The position numbers were made by a program, and so were the translations under genes. This document shows, piece by piece, positions 11,624 to 24,639 of a DNA stretch of 64,000 nt. How positions within the stretch are numbered: the first letter of the stretch is position 1; each line of letters starts with the position of its first letter. The notes under the pieces are model-generated. The model ran no database searches and was not told the DNA's origin. It saw nothing but the letters and a program-made list of their open reading frames with translations. This DNA comes from Oxytricha trifallax (lineage: Eukaryota; Ciliophora; Spirotrichea; Sporadotrichida; Oxytrichidae), in the NCBI GenBank assembly GCA_000711775.1, contig ARYC01001253.1, positions 38,096 through 102,095 on the forward strand, given 5' to 3'.

Positions 11624-13028
11624 TATAATAATTAAGGGTTTTAATTTAATTGACTATAGTTTATTCCATATATTATTTAATTATATTAATATCTTTTTCG
11701 AATAAATTCAAATATTATTAATTTATAATAATTTATAGTTAAAAGGTTAATTTATTTGAGTGAAGCTTGTCAAAGTTATTATTAAATAAATAAGCATTAT
11801 GAATATTCATTATTGTTAATTTAGAAATGACATCATTAATGCAAAGTTAGATTAAATGATAATTATTTAACTACTGGTTACCTATTGTTAATTTTTTACT
11901 AATGTTTAATTTGCAAAATAAGTATATATGGATGATAATATTATCTTTAAGAAAAACAATCATAAATATCTAATTTTCCATTAAATAATTATCTTCAATA
12001 ATCCTATTTTTGAATAAGAAATAATCTAGTTTAGTATTTATTGAAATTTTTTATTTTTTATCAAGATTTTTTCCTTAAATATTATAGATTTGACAATTTT
12101 TGCTAGAATATCTATAAAGCACACCTCAATGAAACTACATCATATATTTTCTCATTAAATTAAATTCCCAAGTCTATATGTTATTATTAATAAAAACATT
12201 TAATTTATTTTCCTAAATTCTTTCATTTAAATAATATTTTGTTTAATTAAATAGGAATATAAAACCCTATAATTAAATCAATTTATATTTATGTAATAAT
12301 ATACTACCAAATACTTTTCTCAAATTTGCTATAAAAATCAACAAGTCTTATTTTAAATTAACTAAATTTTTACAGATTGCTATTTTAAAGCATTTGATTA
12401 ATTTAAAGTCACCTAACTGCCACATTTCACCACTAAACTTTTAATGGAAGAATGAATCGGCATATAAATATTATTAGGAAGTTAATTGGCTTGTAAATTC
12501 CAATTGTGATAATAAGCTGGCTTCCATAAAATTATTTGAAACTGTACTTTAATCTAGAAATATTAGAAATTAGTCAAGCACACGTGTTTAGTTTAGATAA
12601 ATTGATATTTTTGTAGTTTTAATATAATTTATTAAAAGCAATGGAATTTATAAATTTTGAAACCTTGATTGAAAAAAGTTTGATCTTGATTTAGAAAAAT
12701 TATAGTTTTTTCCTTAATTTATTTATTTGTTTATCTTAAATACATTTATAAAAAAAGAAACTTTATATTTTTTAATTTATCTTTATGGATATAGTTTAAG
12801 GAAAATAAATAATAAAAATTAATAATTAAAATTAAAAAAATAACGCTTTAGATATCGATTGTTTAAGAGACTTTTAAAGCATCAATTTATAAAATATAAG
12901 TAAATATTTAATTTTTCCAAATTTTCAGGGGAAGTTAAAAAACAATGATTAAGTTAATCAATAATTTTAACTGTAAAACTAAAACAGTGTGAACTTTATT
13001 TAATCTTGATATCTATGAAATTTAATTA
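11624..13028. other. AT-rich non-coding DNA
   Basis: No coding frame, RNA gene or long repeat recognised. Confidence 0.55.
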
Positions 13029-13432
13029 TTGTAAGAATACATTTAAATTGGGAAATTGAGTTAAAATTAATTAATAATATATTATAGTACTGGAAGTCAA
13101 AGTTAGGCATTTAAACGATTTTGAGCTAATTCAATTAGAGAATTCAAAATTAGCCGGTTTTTATTATTGGAGGTGCTATTTAAAACATCACTTTTTCGAG
13201 ATAACTTTACTTTAATTGATGTCTCTAAAATCGACAAATTATGACTTTCAATAAAAGTTGAGTTATCTCGCTTTTGTGATTCGATAAATAGAATATTTAA
13301 TAATCGAGTCAAGATAATTTTAATTTTTCTATCGGATGATCCTAATCGTTTAAATGAATAAAAATTTATAGCCAATATTTTGATTTATTATTATTTATTT
13401 TAATTTCCCAATTTCAAATGTTTTTATTTAAT
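13029..13432. repeat. TA-flanked foldback element, degenerate copy
   Basis: Left end TTGTAAGAATACATTTAAAT and right end with TTTCCCAATTTCAAATG, inverted, with the family motif AGAGAATTCAAAATTAGC inside. The short minus frame at 13103-13375 is a by-product of the arm sequence, not a gene. Confidence 0.7.
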
Positions 13433-16400
13433 GATTATTTTTAATCAATTATATTTAAATAGTTAGAGTATGACATTCCGAATAATAAAAACTTATATAA
13501 AATAATTGGTATATAAATTGCAATATTATGAGTAATTTATAATAATTATGAGACTTAGTTATTTTGACCATATTTTTGAGTAAATAATATTTTGTATTAC
13601 CCACTATTAAGGGACATAAGTACTAAATATTAATATTAGATCATTATAAATACTTTCTTGTATTAAATAAAATTGGTTTAAATTAAATAATTTTATCATA
13701 AATATAATTAATATTGCTAAAATATAATTTTAAAATTATAGGAAAAGATAAATATCTAAGTATAGTTATGTGATTTCAAATTAATATTATATAATTTTAA
13801 AAAAGATTTAAAAATCATTTATTATATTTTAATTGTATAAATTTATTTTAGGGGGGACCTAAAAATATGAAAACTAAATTTTGAAATTTGTTTGGAAAAA
13901 TCTTATCTAATATATGAAATAATTAAAGATTTAGTTTTTTTTCTTTTAATGATTATAAAAATAATAAATCAACATTAAAACAAAATGTATAATTCCTTTT
14001 TTAAATTGAAATTATAATTTTTCAAAATAAATTATATTTCTGCAATATTAATTTTATTTTGTCAAAGCACTCTTATATGCAAATTATAAATATAACTTTA
14101 ATATTTTATTAGATTATTTCTAAATAATGAGATAAATTAAATTATAAAAATTTAAATTGGATAGCAGGTATTTCATTGCAGTTTTTTTTATTAAAATCTA
14201 TTAGCTAATATAAACTTTAAGCAATGAACATAAATGAATGCTGATTATTTATTATTGCTAGAGGAGTGATTCCTACGAGTATTAAAATATTTATGATGAT
14301 TTCAATAATAAAATTGATAAATTAAATTTATTATGAAATAACCGCAAAGCTCATAAAGATCTCATTTAATAATAGAAAGGAAAAAGGTTTTTATGTAAAA
14401 ATAATTGAAATATTATAAAGATTTTATGTAGAATTTATTATTATAGAGATACAGATGATTTTTCTATATTAAAAAAAAAACTTAATTTTTTACGAAATAC
14501 TATAAATTGAGATCTAATAATTGTTACCGTTTAAAATAAAGTATTTGGGACAAAAACTAACATCTTTAAATAAAAGTTGCATTATTAATTGAATTATAAT
14601 TATTTTAAATTTTAAAATAACCACCAAACAATTTTTTTATATTAAATTACTTTCTGAATCGATTATTTATTTAAAATATTACAAATCCTAATTATAATAA
14701 ACTTTAATCAATATTATATAAAACATGAAATTGTATTTTTAAATTAAATAAATTATTGAAAGTAAATAAGAAATGATTGAATATTTTAAAACTTGACTTT
14801 TTAGTTAAGAGAAATCTGATCTAAAACGTTCATTAAAATTAATATTGCTGGAATTGTTTTTATTTAAATTTTAAAATATAAATTTAAAATTGAATGTTTC
14901 AACTTACAAATATGTTGAAACCTAGTCATAACCAAATTTATTAAGTTGATTGTTCTAACCTTCAATAGTATATTAAAGCTCTTACGAAATAGACTTCGAT
15001 CTGACAGACTACTCGAAATAAACAGGTTAGGCAAAATGGGGTCGTTCCAATAAAACAGGTAAAGGCTGATCATTCAAATCTTTTTATTACTCAATGAGAT
15101 TCACTCCCGGTCGAATAAAGAATTAACTTTCATCAAGGAAGAAAAGTGAGAATTTTCTTGAGCAAACAAACTGAAGGAGATTAAATTAGGGGTTTCCACA
15201 TTCAAGGGAAGCCATCAATTAATTTTTATAGAGAAATGGATTACAAGGATAATTGCAATAATAATAAAATTTCAGTTATGAAAATTTGAAAGGAAAAGTA
15301 CTGTTTTGCTCATTATTTTAAATCATAACTACAATAGTTAAGCAGCTAATCTTATTTCCAAAACATAGCATAAAACTATCTTATTATATTATTCTGGCTA
15401 GTTTAAGCTCATAAATAATTTGCATCGATTTCAAATTAAAAAATAAGTACTATAATTTAAGTTTTAAAAAACAAACTATTCTAATCCCTAATTAATTAAA
15501 ATATCAATTTTTATAATTTTTGAATAATAGCTTTCATAAATTATTATAATATGATTATTAAAAATTTAAATAAATTTTTAATTCTTGTAATAATTAAAAC
15601 TACTCAAGAACAATTAAATTAAAAAAATTCTATCATTATAATATACAATTATCATATTATAAAATAATAAATATTCTTTAATATAATTGGCTTATATACT
15701 TAATTTTATTAGTATTATTTAATTATATTTTGATAATATTAAATTTAAGCCTTAGGAAAGGAAGAATATATTAATTATTATCCAGATATATTCATTCAAT
15801 ATATTCTCTATTTCTTCATTTCTGCAAACAAATAAAGATAGATTTTCAATTAAATTCTTTAAAAAGAATTATAAATGCAAATTGTAAAAGATATTCATAT
15901 AAAATATAAAGAAACATAATATTTAGATTAAATATTCATTTTTCAAAGGAAATTAACGCATTAAAATCAAATATGATAAATTAAAAAATAACTTATGAGG
16001 TGAATAATATACGATATTTTATATCAATTATATTATGTTAGGTTTTATTTTTTTGGTTAACAAATCTTTTACTCAGCCAAATCATAAAAACAATTCAATA
16101 GATTGATTATAATATTGATTAGATATAATATACTATTAATGCATACTATATTAGGATTTTTAATAGGATTAAGTATGGGTCTATGATTTGAATATAAGTT
16201 ATTTAACTTTTTATATGCCAAAGTTGGGGTAAGTTTATTACTAGATCGTGTATTTAGAATATTATTTAGGTTGCGAAAATACAAAAGAAGTTTTGTCATA
16301 AACTAAAACTACTTCTAAATAACATGTCTATAGAAAGTCTGCTCCATTAATTTCCTGCAACTGTTTGGTATTAATGTCTGTTAACAGTTCTAATACAAAG

Positions 16401-16460
16401 ACACCCTCCTCATAAATCTATCAGAGTTATACTGATTATTTTTTTGATGATAATATACTA
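13433..16460. other. AT-rich non-coding DNA
   Basis: No convincing gene. A less AT-rich patch near 15080-15240 has no long frame. At 16330-16440 a stretch on the minus strand (TDINTKQLQEING) faintly resembles the end of the TBE transposase, but too weakly to call. Confidence 0.5.
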
Positions 16461-16880
16461 TTGTAGAAATACATTTGAATTTGGGAAATTAATTATAAAT
16501 ATATTTAAATTATCTAAAAATTGTGGCAGTTATTGTTGGCCAATTTAAACGATCTTGGGCTCATTCGATAGAGAATTCAAAATTAGATGGACTAAATTAT
16601 TGGCGGTACTATTTTTATTGCATCCCTGGAGCAAGATAACTTGAGCTTTAATGTGAAGGTATTAATTTAATGAATTTAAAGGTGCTCAATTAAACTCAAG
16701 TTATTTTGCTCCAGGGATGCCGATAAAATAGTAGCCGCCAATAATTTAGTCCATCTAATTTTGAATTCTCTATCGAATGAGCCCAAGATCGTTTAAATTG
16801 GCCAACAATAACTGCCACAATTTTTAGATAATTTAAATATATTTATAATTAATTTCCCAAATTCAAATGTATTTCTACAA
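16461..16880. repeat. TA-flanked foldback element, best-preserved copy
   Basis: A 420-bp near-perfect palindrome with ends TTGTAGAAATACATTTGAAT and the inverted equivalent, flanked by TA on both sides. It contains the family motifs GGGCTCATTCGATAGAG and TTGGCGGTACTATTTTT. Non-coding; typical of a mariner-type MITE that depends on another element for transposase. Confidence 0.85.
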
Positions 16881-17302
16881 TAATATACTGGGCTCATTTC
16901 TATCTAGCTTAGAGAGCTATTATGTTTATCGACAATACAATGAGTTTAAATATTTTTAAAACCCTGTGTTCATAATAATTTATAAATGTAATTTTAAATT
17001 TACAAGACAGTCAATCGCATTAAGAGAGTGATTGACTTTACTGTATCATTTTATAAGACTAATTTAAATTATTTATTCGATTAAATGCAGAGGGCTTTAG
17101 AGCATTATATAAAGTTCATACACGCTGATGAAGCAGTATTTGTGTTTATGAAGCTTGCTTGAAATTAATGGATGTTTCTGAAATTCCTGTAGCCACGTAT
17201 CAATTATTTTAATACTTTGCCTTTCTATTATTTCTGGTTAATTACTGTAACTTTTTTTGTGAGTATCTTAAATAAGCATTCATATTTCAGAGTTCATAGA
17301 AT
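16881..17302. other. AT-rich spacer, with a short TBE-like piece
   Basis: Around 17020-17190 short stretches (AGTGATTGACTTTACTGTA, ATGCAGAGGGCTTTAGAG, CATACACGCTGATGAAGCAG) match the TBE transposase. This indicates a decayed partial TBE transposase fragment immediately left of copy 2. The rest is featureless. Confidence 0.6.
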
Positions 17303-17403
17303 CAAAACCCCTAAACCCCTTAGTGAGGTTTATAAGTGCTTTGATTTGTATGTTAAGTTGGGGTCTTATTGGAGTTAGTAGATAAATTAGGTCAAATTGC
17401 AAA

Positions 17404-18467
17404 ATGAGAAATAGAAATTAGCAAAATTTTGGTCTTTTTATGATGAGTAATATTTAGATTTACTTCCTAAAGCATAGGCAGGTACAATTATTAATATAAA
17501 CTAAGACAAACCAGTGCTGAATTATACAGCCATAGCAAGACTTATAAGCAACAGTCCCTCAACTGTTAGATATCATTACTTATTAGCTATTTAACATTTT
17601 AACTCTGATATTTGAAAACATCCTGCAAGAAAATAAAATTTCTCATAGCTCCAAATAGACTACCTCTGCGACTCGAACACTTTGAAGTATTGGGCACACT
17701 TTCCACTCAACTAGCGAGCTTGTAATGTTTTATCACAAGTTTCCTGACATGCTTATCTCTCAATAGACTTTAGCTAATATTAATAGAAGAAATGGCGTTA
17801 CTTTCAAGACTGTCAACAGAGTGAAGAGAGTGATTGATTTCACTGCTATTTTATAGTAATAATTTAAACTATATATATGATTAAATGCAGAGAGCTATCA
17901 ATAATAACATCAAGTTCATACACGCTGATGAAGCAGTGTTTACATTCAACACTTTTATAAATAAGTCCTGGCATAAAAAGTAAGATAATATAGAAGTATA
18001 TGATTAAAAAGTAAAGGCTACCTCTCAAGCTATTTTAGCTGATATTAGTGAAGATTAAGGTCTAGAAGCTTATGTCATTCATCCTCGCTCTATGAAGCGA
18101 GAGCAGTATATTGAGTTCTTGCATAAACTTAGAGAGAAGTATAGTAACTAAGAAATCATCTTGCTTGTTGATGACTTATCAGTTCATAAGACTAAGGAGT
18201 CTAAGAAAGCTTATGAGGAGTTAAACACAACTCACTGTATATAACGTTCCTTATAGCCCATAATTTAATGGAATTGAATTTTACTGAAGTTAAATCAAGA
18301 CTTACTGCAAGAAGCTACTGCTGCATCAATTAATGCATGATTTACCAATTGATACAGTACACTTAATACAAAGTAGTTGCAAGAGAGTAAATAAAGATAA
18401 GACATCAATTTGTGCGAGAGAGAGAAGGAAGAATGAATTTTTATTAGTAAGTTTTAGACTTAAATGA
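17404..18467 (+). pseudogene. TBE transposase (42-kDa, DD34E), frameshifted
   Basis: Starts at ATG 17404 (MRNRNQQN) and ends ..FRLK at TGA 18465-18467, about 354 codons, matching the 42-kDa size of the family. Catalytic residues: Asp in FIHADEAVFTFNTF, Asp in LLVDDLSVHKTKES, and Glu in YSPQFNGIEFY. It has the TGA shared with the other two copies (after HFNSDI), a frameshift near the start relative to copy 3, and a one-base loss near 17845 (ACTGCTATTTT against ACAGTGCCATTTT). The protein would catalyse TBE excision and integration in the germline or developing macronucleus. The active-site region itself is preserved. Confidence 0.9.
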
Positions 18468-18477
18468 ATGAAATAGT

Positions 18478-19258
18478 TCACATATTAAATGGACCCTTAA
18501 ATGGATTAGGCTTTTCTTCTTTTCTTCTTCTTAAGGCTTGACAGGCCCTAAGTTTCTTCTCTTACTTTCATCTCCTACATCTATATTCATATCTTCTGGC
18601 TTTTAAACATTTTTATAAAGTCTCTTGCTAACTTAATGAACTGTCTGCTGTTTTCTATCTCTATGAACCTAAGCATGCTTATAAGATATATACCAGCTCC
18701 AGATTTTCCTTCAAAGTTATATGTCAAAGCTTACTCGAAAGATAAGAATGCTTCTTAAGTTCCTCTAGCCAAGCTAATAAGAATGCCTTGCTTTTTCTAG
18801 TCTTAAGGATAGATAGAATATCGTTTCTTATGAGCTTCTACAATTAGTTCTCTTAGATACACCTCTATTATTGTACCAAGAACACCAAAGAAGAAGTGTT
18901 CCTCTCTGATAGTTTATTAGAGAGTTGTTTCTTGGTAGGAAGGTAAACTACCACTTTCTCATCTTTAATTCATCCTCATAAAGATTAATGACTGAAATCT
19001 CAGGGTAGTTTGGAATTTCAATTAGTTTAATCTCTTTATTTTTAAAAGCTTTCTTCTCATCACTGAGTATCGCTCCAAGAAGGAAATTTTGGTACCTTTC
19101 ATCGATGGAAGGAATAAACCACCTATATAAAATGTTAATAGTCATCAAGTTATCTTACCATATAAAGTTAGATATCGATAGATATCTTCCTTACTTCTGA
19201 ATATTGAGATTATTTCTTGAGCTTCAACTCTTTTCATTTGATCATTGAGTGATTCCAT
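18478..19258 (-). CDS. TBE 22-kDa accessory protein gene
   Basis: Minus-strand gene starting MESLNDQMKRVEAQE (ATG 19256-19258) and ending at TGA 18478-18480, 11 bp from the convergent transposase stop. Two introns as in the other copies: one after ..YRYLTL (GTAAGATAACTTG on the minus strand, ending TATATAG) and one near 18735 (GTAAGCTTTGACATATAAC). Recognisable blocks: FKNKEIKLIEIPNYPEIS, YLPTKKQLSNKL, and a Lys-rich C terminus. Function unknown, with no known fold visible. Several small differences from copy 3 (for example one extra base around 18895) suggest it may not be fully intact; I could not verify every codon. Confidence 0.75.
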
Positions 19259-19816
19259 CTTTGTTCCTCTTCCTATAAATGAATTTCAAATTATAATTTA
19301 TAGACTTCTGGATCCTATTGTTTAAAATCTTACAATTAAATATGGGCATCTTATAGGAGGTCAATAATACAAAAATACGTGGAGAAAGTTTACAGAAGCT
19401 GTAACAAACTGCAGAGATTGAGATCCATTTTATCAATTTAGTTCCATTAAATTAGTACTAAATTTGTTTTAATTTAATCAGAACTGGTACTAAATCCGTT
19501 GAATTTTAATTGGTACCAATTTAATAATACCAAAACTTAATTAGTAACTAGTTTTAAACTAATGAAGTTTTAATGGAGAAGTTCCAAAATGATTCGAAAC
19601 CTAATTGGTACCAGTACCAACCTGAATTTATTCTCAGTTGGTACCAAAATTAAAAATATTAAGCATAAAATTAGAAGTTTTAAACAAAGTATAAATATAA
19701 TCTCTTACACCTTAAAATCAACCATTTTTATTGCTATATTACGTATTATACAGAGTAACTATAACTACTAAGGTTATTAAAGCTTTATAATAGTAATTTA
19801 AATTTGAATTTTAAAC

Positions 19817-21240
19817 ATGGCGGCTAACTTAAATCGTAAAGCAATCTCTCTTGGAACTGGATAATCATAGCTAAACTTTGGCTCAACTAAAAAGCCTGAT
19901 ATCATTTATGTTGAGAGGGAGGTAGAATATGAGCTCTCGAATTTGAAGCAGAGGTTTTTATCATAGAAGTATTAAACCAGAAGGAGAGTGCAGAGATAGG
20001 AGTTATATTGATTATTTAGAGGATATAAAAGAACAGCAACCAATCGAAAAGATAAAAGCATATCAATGTGAAAACTGCTAGAATCTTTTCTCAACCAAAC
20101 AAAGCCTGAAAGAGGTACACTCTGGTAAAGCCAAGATCTATTTCAAGCAATAAAAAGTAGATGGTAGGTATTAGTGCACAACATGCATGAAATCATATAC
20201 TCACTCAACTAAAGCTAAAAGGCACATGCAAAAGCATCACCTCAGCGAATTCTTGATTGAAGATTAAAAGACGTAAAAACTAGTACCTAAAAGAAAATCT
20301 AATACTTGAATAATAGAGAGAGCAGCAGGAGAAACACAAGAGGCAGAAGCGATTAAAATCGATGAACCAACCAGTAGGCAATACAATTTCAGCATGCTTC
20401 TAAGCGAAAGCTATGAATATACCAGCATTAAATATAGTTGATATCAGCACTTGTATTGAAAAATAATTGAATATAAACGTACTTGCAAGGGCAAAGCTTA
20501 TAGTCGTTGATGAGTATGCATGCAAGGTGTATCCTTTCAGTTATCTTCTTAAGAACCAACAGTATTAGAACGAATTTGCTAATGAATACATGGTTCTTAG
20601 AGAGGCCTAAAGAAAAGATTGCAAGAATTTGCTTAAGTTAGATGGTGTCATATTAAGCTATGGTTTTATCGCACTAAGACTCAAGAAATTTGAAATGACT
20701 CTGAGAGACTATCTCTATCATAATAGATACCCTGATGATTTAAACGATATACTTTCAGATATGATAAAGGGTGTCAAGGAGTTGCATGACCTTGGTTATG
20801 TTCATAGAGATTTGAAGCCTGAAAATGTAATGCGGAATCTCTGCTCATTAGAAGTAGTTGTAATCGATTTCAATAGAGCTTTAAGATAATAAATCGTTAC
20901 TTTAGCATAGGTACTTGGGACTTCCGGATACTTCCCAATATGAGAGAAGTGGACAAATGGTTCTGTCTTATGGGATGTCTGGCAAGTAGCTGCAATGATA
21001 TTAGAAAATGATATCGAAAGAATGTCTTACTTTGGTACTTAACATGAAAAGCAATCAATAAGTTTGCCTTAGAAACACATAAAGTAAGAAGATGTCTGCA
21101 AAGAAATTAAAAGGATAGGAGAGATGATAATCGTGAGAGCTCCAAACTATCCTCGATAAACATTGGATGATATCCTTGACACACTATAGAGAGCATAGTT
21201 CAAAAGATACAATAAAGATAAACAGATAAAATTTGTTTGA
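19817..21240 (+). pseudogene. TBE zinc-finger/protein-kinase gene (57-kDa type)
   Basis: Starts MAANLNRKAISLGTG at ATG 19817 and ends ..KDKQIKFV at TGA 21238-21240. Two zinc-finger motifs lie in the middle: CENCQNLFSTKQ, and CTTCMKSYTHSTKAKRHMQKHH with C-x2-C-x12-H spacing. The C-terminal third is a protein-kinase domain with YVHRDLKPENVMRNLC (catalytic loop intact), then VVIDFNRALR where DFG would be expected, then WDVWQVAA. The glycine-rich loop is poorly defined. Frameshifts near 20005 and between the finger and kinase parts break the frame, and a TGA follows KRKSNT. Known TBEs carry this zinc-finger/kinase gene; its substrate is unknown. Confidence 0.85.
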
Positions 21241-21379
21241 ATGAATAACACTAATGCTCATTAAATATTCATTAATTTCACATAAAACCTGCATTTTGTC
21301 TACTAACCCCAATAAATTCCCTACTATACCCTACAAATCAAAGCACTTATAAACCTAACTAAGGGGTTCTGGGGTTCTG

Positions 21380-21576
21380 ATTGTTGGCGAGTGAAGACAT
21401 AGATTTAAATTAATTATGATATATTTTTTATATAAATTTCTTTATCAAAACTACTTGATATGCAAGATCCATCAACATCAGTGAAGTCCATATATCATTT
21501 TATTTGAATATCAGTTATAATGCAAAGATAGTTAATTATTTTCAAAGTCATAATATAATTTATTTTATTTTATTGA
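21380..21576. other. AT-rich spacer
   Basis: Short spacer between TBE copy 2 and a long palindrome. Nothing recognised. Confidence 0.5.
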
Positions 21577-22630
21577 ATTATTAAGCGAGTATAATTAAAA
21601 TGGGGAGATTAATGAAAGAGAAAAAGAAAATACATTTGGTTATGGAATTATAAGATTAAATTAGGTTAATGTATTATAACTGCCACTATTTTCGAATTAA
21701 TATTAAGTTCTTAATTATATATATCTATTTATTAATCAAACATGAAATTAATTCCATTCTTTATTTTTTGACTTTTCCGAATCATTTATAATTTAGGGCA
21801 GTTGACTAGTTGTTGGTGAAGCTGATCCTTAATTTTTCATTATTTTCAACTTTGAGATATCTTCAGGATATCTTCCTTAGCTATCTTCAGGGTATCTTCT
21901 TTAAAATAAAATAATAGCAATAAACACACTTAAATTCATAGTAAAAATAGTTATAACAATAACTTGTAAATCAAGCTGTATTTAATCATGCTAATCGTAT
22001 TCAAACCAAACAAATAAACAATAACTACTAAGCTGGGATTTTTTGATAAAAAATTTAATTTTAAAAAGTTTCTAATATAAAAGGTACAATGATGAACAAG
22101 AAGATAATGGTGAAAATGAAAACTACATAAAACACAGATTTTAAACGTTTTTGAAATTCACTAAAATTTCAACAGCTTAGTAGTTATTGTTTATTTGTTT
22201 GGTTTGAATACGATTAGCATGATTAAATACAGCTTGATTTACAAGTTATTGTTATAACTATTTTTACTATGAATTTAAGTGTGTTTATTGCTATTATTTT
22301 ATTTTAAAGAAGATACCCTGAAGATAGCTAAGGAAGATATCCTGAAGATATCTCAAAGTTGAAAATAATGAAAAATTATGGATCAGCTTCACCAACAACT
22401 AGTCAACTGCCCTAAATTATAAATGATTCGGAAAAGTCAAAAAATAAAGAATGAAATTAATTTCATGTTTGATTAATAAATAGATATATATACTTAAGAA
22501 CTTAATATTAATCAAAAATAGTGGCAGTTATAATACATTAACCTAATTTGATCTTATAATTCCATAACCAAATGTATTTTCTTTTTCTCTTTCATTAATC
22601 TCCCCATTTTTATTGTACTCGCTTAATAAT
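21577..22630. repeat. 1.05-kb palindromic foldback element
   Basis: Arms of about 450 bp (21577-22030 and 22170-22630) begin ATTATTAAGCGAGTATAAT and match in inverted orientation with few changes. They include a distinctive run of repeated GATATCTTC/GGTATCTTC motifs. The central loop is about 140 bp. Non-coding on both strands. Confidence 0.85.
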
Positions 22631-24639
22631 GAATTTTTGATATGTAAATCTTTAAAAAAAAGAGTATATAACTACTATTTTTCAGAATAAATATTTAATA
22701 TTAATATTGTAACTTTTCACATAATTAAGCTGTTTTATTTTAAATATATGTATATTGTTCTTTTTTAATACATTTTGTCCATTTCCACTTCATTGTATAA
22801 TTATTGGATAATTTATTAAATTATTAACAAAAACAACTATTTTAATTAATTATATTTTGATTTTATAAAATTATGTACATAACTGATATATTTTAATAAT
22901 AATTTTTTATATGAAATTTTAGATTTGAAGAATTGAATTAAGTCACTTTTTACTTAATAAAAAAATTCATTTAATTTCCAAAAAGATTTGATTTATCAGC
23001 AGTTTTATGACATCTACTTTTTAATGCATTAAAAATATTTAAAAAATGAGAATTTTTATATTTTAATATAAATAATTTTAATTTATTAAAAGTCACCTGC
23101 GAACTGACCAGTCAACGACCCATTAAGCCAGAACTATTGGAGAAAGGTTTTTTTCACCAATATATTTAAATTTTTTTATTTGCTTAAATATAAGTATTGA
23201 GGAATAAAATTTTTAGTTTAAATTACAAATTTAAGATGTCTAACATTTATTCTCAAGAATTCCAAACTATCATTTTTTTTATGTTAAAGTCTTTGTATTT
23301 TTTTTTAGATATAAAATGATTAAGCACCAATTTAATTTTTTAGTATATTTAGAAAATAATTGAAATTAATTCAAAAAAAGCATAACAAATTGAAAATACA
23401 TAAAACTAATTGACAAATTCAATTTATAATTGTTAAAATTAAAATATATATTTATTAATAATACTAGGAATAAATATAGAGTTAATACTTATTTAAAATA
23501 AATAAATAATTCTATCAAAGAAACTTGATCATAATTAAAGGATAAAATATATAAAAAATGAGATTATAAAGAGAATTTTGGTAAAGTATAAAATATCTAT
23601 ATATAAAATTGAATGATAAAAGGGTGCCACCAATACTATTTTATCAGCCTTAATATAATTATAATTTTATGATTATGAGTGTCTTATTATGATTGACTTA
23701 GAAATCAATTCTAAAATTATTTCATCAAAAATCTTTAAAAATTGTTATTATATAACAATATTTTTCTTTTCAAATGAAATTTATTAATTATTCATTATAT
23801 TAATTAATGAAATCGAAATTAATATCATTTAATTAGTAAAAATTTAATATAAATTTTCATAATAATATATTTATAAATATTTAATCTTTGAGTAACATGA
23901 TTTTAATATATATGGTAGGCCCTACTAATTTAATAAAATAACAATCATTAATTTTGAATTATTTAATTAGAATCTCTCAAAACCGTTTACAAATAATTTA
24001 AGCTTATTTATATTTAATATATAGTTTTGGGTTATTGATAAAATTACAATAAACGAATTAAATCATAAATTGAAATTATTAAATCACATCAATTAATTTA
24101 TAATATTTGGTATATAGAGAGATAATTTAAGTTAATAGTTTCTTATATAAATTAATTCTTCTTTTTTTAAAAATTATTGTTTCAAATATTTTGATTGAAG
24201 CTTTTAGTATTTGGAATTCAAATAATTTTAAAAATTGAATGACATAATGTTCAATAATTGATTATAAATATTTATAAATTTATCTGATATTTTCCCTCAA
24301 ATTATGAAGAAATTCTTAGTAAATTATATACTTTAATTAATAATTATTAAATGGAAGTTATAAAAACAAGCTCTATATCTATATATTTGTTATTATTTTC
24401 CAATTTCAAGAAAATCATAATGTAATAATTAAAGTAAAAATGTTGTATCCTAATTTGGTTTCAAATTATTTTCATCTTTTATTATTAAAAATAATAGCAT
24501 TTTTCTAATGAATCAAATAAATTTAATCTTTTATTCAAAGCATTTCAATAATTAATTATCAATTGTAATTTGAAATTGTTTTAATATTTACTACTAATGC
24601 TTAATCTGTAAAACAATTGTCATAATAATTTTATATATA
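22631..24639. other. AT-rich non-coding DNA
   Basis: A slightly less AT-rich patch at 23095-23150 (CACCTGCGAACTGACCAGTC) has no open frame. Otherwise featureless. Confidence 0.55.

Larger units (their letters stand above)
17303..21379. mobile_element. TBE transposon, copy 2 (all three genes, 4.1 kb)
   Basis: Left end CAAAACCCCTAAACCCC followed by TTAGTGAGG; right end is the inverted form (AAGGGGTTCTGGGGTTCTG). Gene order: transposase (plus), 22-kDa (minus), zinc-finger/kinase (plus), the same arrangement as copy 1 seen from the other strand. Flanking trinucleotides are AAT (left) and ATT (right). These do not match as a direct ANT duplication, so one flank has mutated or the ends derive from a recombination. 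Several frameshifts show that this copy is also decayed. Confidence 0.93.

Noticed and set aside
16069..16299. Short ORF rich in Asn/Leu/Ile
   Set aside because: Composition is that expected of random AT-rich DNA; no conserved motif.
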